This document shows, piece by piece, positions 58,991-64,000 of a stretch of DNA of 64,000 nucleotides (positions within the stretch are counted from its first letter, which is position 1; each line of letters starts with the position of its first letter). Source of the DNA: Sipunculus nudus (taxonomy: Eukaryota; Annelida; Sipuncula; Golfingiida; Sipunculidae); contig CM049320.1 in NCBI GenBank assembly GCA_026874595.1, positions 25,086,214 to 25,150,213 of the forward strand, in the 5' to 3' direction. Made by a program: the position numbers and the translations under genes. The notes beneath the pieces were generated by a model, which ran no database searches, was not told the DNA's origin, and worked only from the letters and a program-made list of their open reading frames with translations.

Positions 58991-60589
58991 GGAAATCATA
59001 TTCACGAAAATGTGTCCACATCTACCAGCAATAAAACTTCCTTATTATACTAACATGAAGATATATTTCCTTATAATTCACAGAACTAGGTTAAAATAAA
59101 TAAAATATCTTCATTTTCTATGGAAATCCCGGTCGTTAATGTTCATATATGCCATTATCTCTCTGTACGTATATATATATATATTCGTATTGTGATTATC
59201 ATTATTACTATTATCGTCATAATCATTGGACGTTTCACTAGAATTTATACAAGACAATTTTAATCAAAGCAAAATGTTTTGAGTAATATTAAGATATTAG
59301 GAAGTCTCCTACATAGAATTAATAAATATTACCCAGGCAATTAAGTCTCTTTAAAGAGTTAATTTTATACGTTATTTATCAGGCCACACATAATATTTCA
59401 CACTTGATGATAAAAATTTACATTTTCTTGCATTGTTTTTATTTCAATGCGTGTTCCAACATTATAAGAATACCATACAATATGGAATAATACCATAATA
59501 AATACTGTAGAATCTCTCCTAATGGACATCTCCATCGAGTGGAAACCTCTATTTATGTGAGTTATTTTGACTGTCCTGTTTATTTCACATAACTATTATT
59601 TATGACGTGTTAACTACTTCCATATAAGGAGGACATCTATAAATGGGACATTTTTTTTCTTTTTTTTATAAACACTGTTTTGATTTTTTTTTTTAATTTT
59701 TAATTTTTTATGAACAAGCAAACCACACAGACCATCTGCAGTCATAGACAGGTCCAGGCCAGGAAAAAACTGCTAATTTTCCAGTCAAGGTTTTCTCAGT
59801 AGATTCTGATAGTTAAAATCAGCTCTGGGACCATCTTGAATTTTGCCTTAAATTCAATATGGACGCCAAAATTCCAATGTGGCCGCCAAAATAACTACAA
59901 TGTTATCTTGAAGAAACCTATAAGGTGAAATGCAGATTTTTTCCCACTAATTTGTGATGATAATAGCCAATGAACATGACCCAATTAGTTGGTTGCCACA
60001 GCAGAACGCCACGCTTTTTGGGAAATAGCAATATCTCTTGTCCTGGCAGAGTTCTGACTATAAATTTGGTATCTAGCTCTAGTTTTTCAGGGATGGGGAA
60101 CCCAAACACGCCATCAGATCCGATATTAGGTCAGTAGGTCATGAGGAAAATTCAAGATGACCGCCAATGGCAATGTCAGTAATCTACTCTTTGGTGTTTC
60201 CCATATTCTACAGGAGTTACAAAAGTAATTTTAGGGCCGAGACATAGATTTTCAGGGTCAAGGAATACGTTCCGTTACTTTCAGCCACACTATCTGCAAC
60301 TGGTACCATGAATCAAAGATGTCTGCCTTATCCAGCCTCGCTTAGATGAGTGGTAAAGGATGTAGAGTCAGAGCCATAATACTCTGCACTCAGACAGCAG
60401 ATAAATGTTTAGTAAAAGAATCTCTTTACAGAAACCAATCTCAGGTCTATTTTCAGATTATATGAATCCACTCCACAGTGAAGACAATGAGGAGCTCCTG
60501 ACCTAGATTCAGTGAATCTGTAGTTCAATGTTGACAAAGACATTGGAGTGTGTTTTATCTTTGTGACTACCAGATTATTCCAATATGGC
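58991..60589. other. intergenic with dispersed repeat fragments
   Basis: A Tigger-like end (CTGTAGAATCTCTCCTAATG) lies at 59505. T-runs at 59650-59700. An AATATGGACGCCAAAATTCC / GTGGCCGCCAAAAT block near 59860-59900 is typical of dispersed repeats. No gene seen. Confidence 0.45.
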
Positions 60590-63500
60590 ACTGACACCAT
60601 TTATTCGTCCCAAAGTAACCGACAAGGAGAGATGCAGTCTTTGCAATGAATCCATCAAGGACAATGAGGACACTGCAGAGATGAGACCCAGTTGATTGTA
60701 GTCTCTTCTGGCCTAAGCTGATAGATGGACTGGTATTGACGAAATGCTGCAGCAAAGCTACTAGAAGTTCATCTCAGTGGATAATCCTACGACGTGTTTG
60801 CGCTTGATCTTTACTACCGTAAGACGTGCTACTATAACTTTACCTACATTTACGGATGCAGCCAACTACAGAGGCGGAAGAACAGGAGAGATTGAAGGCT
60901 GTAGTCATGGACATATTTTTCCACCTGTTTCAGTGCAATATTATCAAAGACCAAGAGGCTTTTCTTCTGACAAAACTGTTAGAAGATATTAAAGAGCTTC
61001 GCAGTGAAAATGACCTATAGGACCTACCTATCACCAAAACAGCCACTCTAAAGTTGAGGCTGTCAGAGAATTTCGGATATTCCACTGAATTTCATGAGAT
61101 TGGAAAAAAGGCTTTTGGTACACTCCAGCAGTGTAAACCCCATATCATATTCTGCAGCTACAATTGAAGGTCATGGTCTCCGGGAAAGTGATCTGTCAAA
61201 AGCATTTGCAAAGCTTATCCGTCGCAAGGTATCACAGAGAGAAGCAGTCAAGTGGCCTTTGGAAGCTCACGAACTGTTCAGCCTGCTTGATAGCAACAAA
61301 CCCCTTTAGTGCATTTATAATGCTATGTTTTGATCAATCAATCTTTGGAGACCCACAAATGCACTGGTTTATGTGACAGTTCCAAGGAAAGCAGAGGCAG
61401 AAAAAATCTCAGCAGTCAGCAAATGTTGGGAAAAGCTCATTACTGGTCAACGATAACCATTACGAACTGCTTTGAGTCTCACAATACACCGCATCACGGG
61501 TAGTAAGGAGGCACCAACTCTTTTAAACCGATGTGGAGTTGGTATCCCATATACTGATGTCTGTGACCTAAATAACGAGTGGGCTAAGTCGTCACCATGC
61601 AGCATAAGCAGATGCTGCCGCCTGGTTTTATCAAGGGTCGGAGCGTACACGTAACATTTGACAATTCAGATAGAAAACAAAAGACGCTAACGGGAGCACA
61701 CACTAAGCACACGACTCGTACAATATTTCAGACTAGTTAGTCACTGTTGCCAGTGCTACTCCAAAACAATCAGAGGTGTCGCACATCATAGACAATAAGA
61801 AAGCCTGACTATGAATCATTCAAAATCCCCAAACGAAGGACACCACCTAAATCATTTCCTGAGATAAACGTTGAGTACAAGGACTCATCAGTCTTTTTAG
61901 AAGCATTCGAACAAAACATTGGGTTTTGCTTGCTGCAGTCAGAGACAATTGCCTAGAAGAATATAGTCCTCAGGTAGACAGGGATGAACTAGGACCAGTT
62001 GGATCATGGACTTCATATATGAAAAATGTGACAAACTGCTCGTCCACCAAATGCAAGCTTGAGTTTCTTCCAGTTGTTCCGTTGCCACCAGCGGAAAATG
62101 TAATCAAATGGTACATTTGCACGAGTTCAAGTGGCAGATGATCTTAAACTAGATAATATCTTCGCACACGCAGAAGATGCAATCAACAGCAAGATGTTGA
62201 TTATATCCTGGCTCAATCAAGAAAGGTATGATAAGATCATACCCCTCATGGATGGTTTTCACACAATTCTGGTAAGTCCTTAGGATCCTGCATAAGAAGT
62301 ACGCCTGTCCCGGTGTCGGTGATTGGTGGGTTGACAGTGATGCTATTGCCGATGGCTCTGTGGCCAAAGCAATAGAAGGTCTCCATTATGCAAGGACTTT
62401 AGGCCTGCACAAGCAGTCCTTTGAGGCACTACTTAGGCACCGAATCAAGTCAGATATCGTCAGCAACAAATTGGACCAGGATACGAGACAAGCAAATGCT
62501 AAGCGGAGGTACAACCTTTGTGCTGAAAGTCTCCAATCTCTGCTGAGCCTGCTTGATTAAGATATTTGCTCGTAACTACAGACAACTAAAGGCACACAAG
62601 CGAAAATGATGGTAGAGTACACCAAGAATGTATCTTCGTTGCTCTATCTCAATATGGCAGTCCGGGAGAAAAGTATTGAGACTCAAATGGCAGCTAAACG
62701 TGCTCTACTGTCCAAGTACTTTGCTTTCGGACAAATAGATTATGCAAGATACCTCACATTCCAGCATGTCAACCTGCAAAATGTGAAGATCAATCGCAAG
62801 GACGCCTGGGAGGAATGGATTTGGAGGGTCATTATCCGGGAAACCATTTTTACCATTCATGGAGATCTGATCACGGAGACAACAATCAACCGTGAGGGAA
62901 AGGTAAGAGGAGGTCCGATACAGGGTGGATACAGCACCAGTGAGCAGACAACAGATACTTTTATCAAGACTAGCCATATGATGGCAAAGGTCAGAGCTAC
63001 ACTGAAGGAAAGGTTAAACATACTGACGTCTTCAAGTCATAAAGAGATAAACATCTGCGCACGAAGACAGCATGACAACATGGTTTCTACACTAATTGCA
63101 AAGCTGGATAGATACTTAAACCCTTTCCTCAGTGCTCCAGCTCGTCATATGAAGGCAGGTGTCGAAATTAGCCATGATATTGTGGAAGGGCTGTTATCAT
63201 CAACAGAAGCTGGAGAAAAACAGTACAATGACTTTGTTGACGGCTAACTTAAAGCAGGAGATGACAGGACAAACTTCTTTGAGAAGATTGTAAATCTCAA
63301 AAAGCAGGAGCCAAAAGCTGTGAATGTTCTCAAGGAAGATAGGCAAGCTTTTGGAAGGCAAGGCTACCCCACCTGCAGGGGCACATTCTTACCCTCTTAC
63401 AGTTGTCCCGCTTGCTCTAGCCACTCCAGATAGAGATCTCCGTCAAGGATCAAAAGCAGAACCTAGGAACTACCTCATTGCAGAGTCAGCATCAGTTTGC

Positions 63501-64000
63501 GAGGAAGCACCAAAATATGTCTTTGGTTTATTGATGGAATGGCAGCTGTCAAGACTATCCATCCTAAACAGCTTGGGGGGGGGGGGAGGGGGGATATGCA
63601 GATGCACTGTTGGAGTTCTGCTTGCCTCATGGTAAATATAAGTCACTGGCTCTGGGAATAATATTTGATTCCTACAGCACAACTACAACCAAGGAATTAA
63701 CTCAAGTTCGCCGTGGTACTGCTTGCCGAAGAATTCACATCACCAGCCCTGAACAAAGTATGCCAAGTGGCAATAACTGGGATATGTTTCTGCACAGTTC
63801 TGAAAACAAAACAGAATTGTTTAGATTTATGGTGAAGTCAGATGCCGTATGATCCAATTTGAGAATCCCTCTTACCGTGACAGAGGAAGAAAAAACATGG
63901 CTGCTGAAAAATGTAAGTATACAGGAATTAGAATCATGTAACCACACTGAAGCAGATACAAGGCTGGTGCTACACGCCTCGATGTGCAAAGACCGGCAGA
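60590..64000 (+). pseudogene. broken copy of a dispersed aquatic-animal protein family (EADTR family), runs off the window
   Basis: Consecutive blocks in changing frames match, from general recall, a large repeated family of uncharacterised proteins in cnidarians and molluscs. They are ERCSLCNES (60629), YDVFALDLYYRKTCYYNF (60787), ATIEGHGLRESDLSKAFAKL (61157), TGSKEAPTLLNRCGVGIPY (61497), SWTSYMKNV (62005), IPLMDGFHTILV (62238), AKAIEGLHYARTLGLHKQ (62363), a 213-residue open stretch at 62606-63247 with YFAFGQIDYARYLTF and ETTINREGKVRGG, LWFIDGMAAVKTI (63527), GIIFDSYSTTT (63657) and NHTEADTRLVLHAS (63940). Frameshifts, stops (e.g. TAA 63245, TGA 63849) and a G-run insertion at 63575 break it. 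Alternation of Asp-containing motifs (IDG, FDSY, EADTR) suggests a PIN/NYN-like nuclease fold near the C-terminus (inference). It may be carried by a mobile element; no terminal repeats seen. Confidence 0.7.
62606..63247 (+). pseudogene. longest open segment of the EADTR-family copy
   Basis: 213 codons without a stop, carrying the family's FAxxxxxYARYL and TxNREGKVRGG signatures. The frame continues after the TAA at 63245 with further family-like residues (NFFEKIVNL), so the stop is a lesion, not the natural end. It is therefore listed as part of the broken gene rather than as an independent gene. Confidence 0.65.

Overview
This is a gene-poor, AT-rich, repeat-rich piece of an animal nuclear genome. 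Genes are split by introns with GT/AG ends, (TA)n microsatellites are everywhere, and there are tRNA-derived SINE-like repeats, small inverted-repeat DNA transposons (MITEs) and several tandem satellites of about 230-330 bp. The two gene families recognised, a two-domain ricin-B-like (R-type) lectin without signal peptide and a secreted multi-C-type-lectin protein, together with this repeat mix, suggest a marine invertebrate, most likely a mollusc (bivalve-like). That taxonomic guess is inference; nothing here fixes the species.

Layout. 1-7.2 kb: MITEs and a satellite array of about 300-bp units (3830-5040). 7.27-12.6 kb, minus strand: a complete four-exon R-type lectin gene (263 aa, two beta-trefoil domains) whose exon pairs are internally duplicated. 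12.6-37 kb: no credible gene. This part holds a 1.35-kb PIF/Harbinger-like element with TTA target duplication, poly-G MITEs, two SINE copies, an inverted array of the 3830-5040 satellite, a duplicated 1.1-kb repeat with a filled and an empty MITE site, palindromic elements embedded in (TA)n, and hammerhead-ribozyme-core-like motifs. 37.1-49.8 kb, minus strand: an eight-exon gene for a 566-aa secreted protein made of a signal peptide, three compact C-type-lectin-like domains (CTLDs) and a Thr/Ser/Glu-rich mucin-like tail of 42-bp repeats; its large first intron holds satellites and a hAT-like MITE. 51.4-56.9 kb: a colinear decayed copy of the 3' half of that gene on the same strand. 56.9-59.0 kb: a second decayed fragment in inverted orientation. 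60.6-64.0 kb, plus strand: a broken copy of a large dispersed aquatic-animal protein family with an EADTR motif, running off the window end.

Working together: both intact genes encode proteins built by duplicating a recognition fold (beta-trefoil lectin; CTLD), a pattern seen in invertebrate humoral or mucosal recognition, but no function is shown by the sequence. The CTLD locus is the most informative part: the intact copy, the tandem pseudogene and the inverted pseudogene share introns, microsatellites and old MITEs, so their order of birth can be partly read. All splice models were made by eye from reading frame, intron phase and splice consensus.
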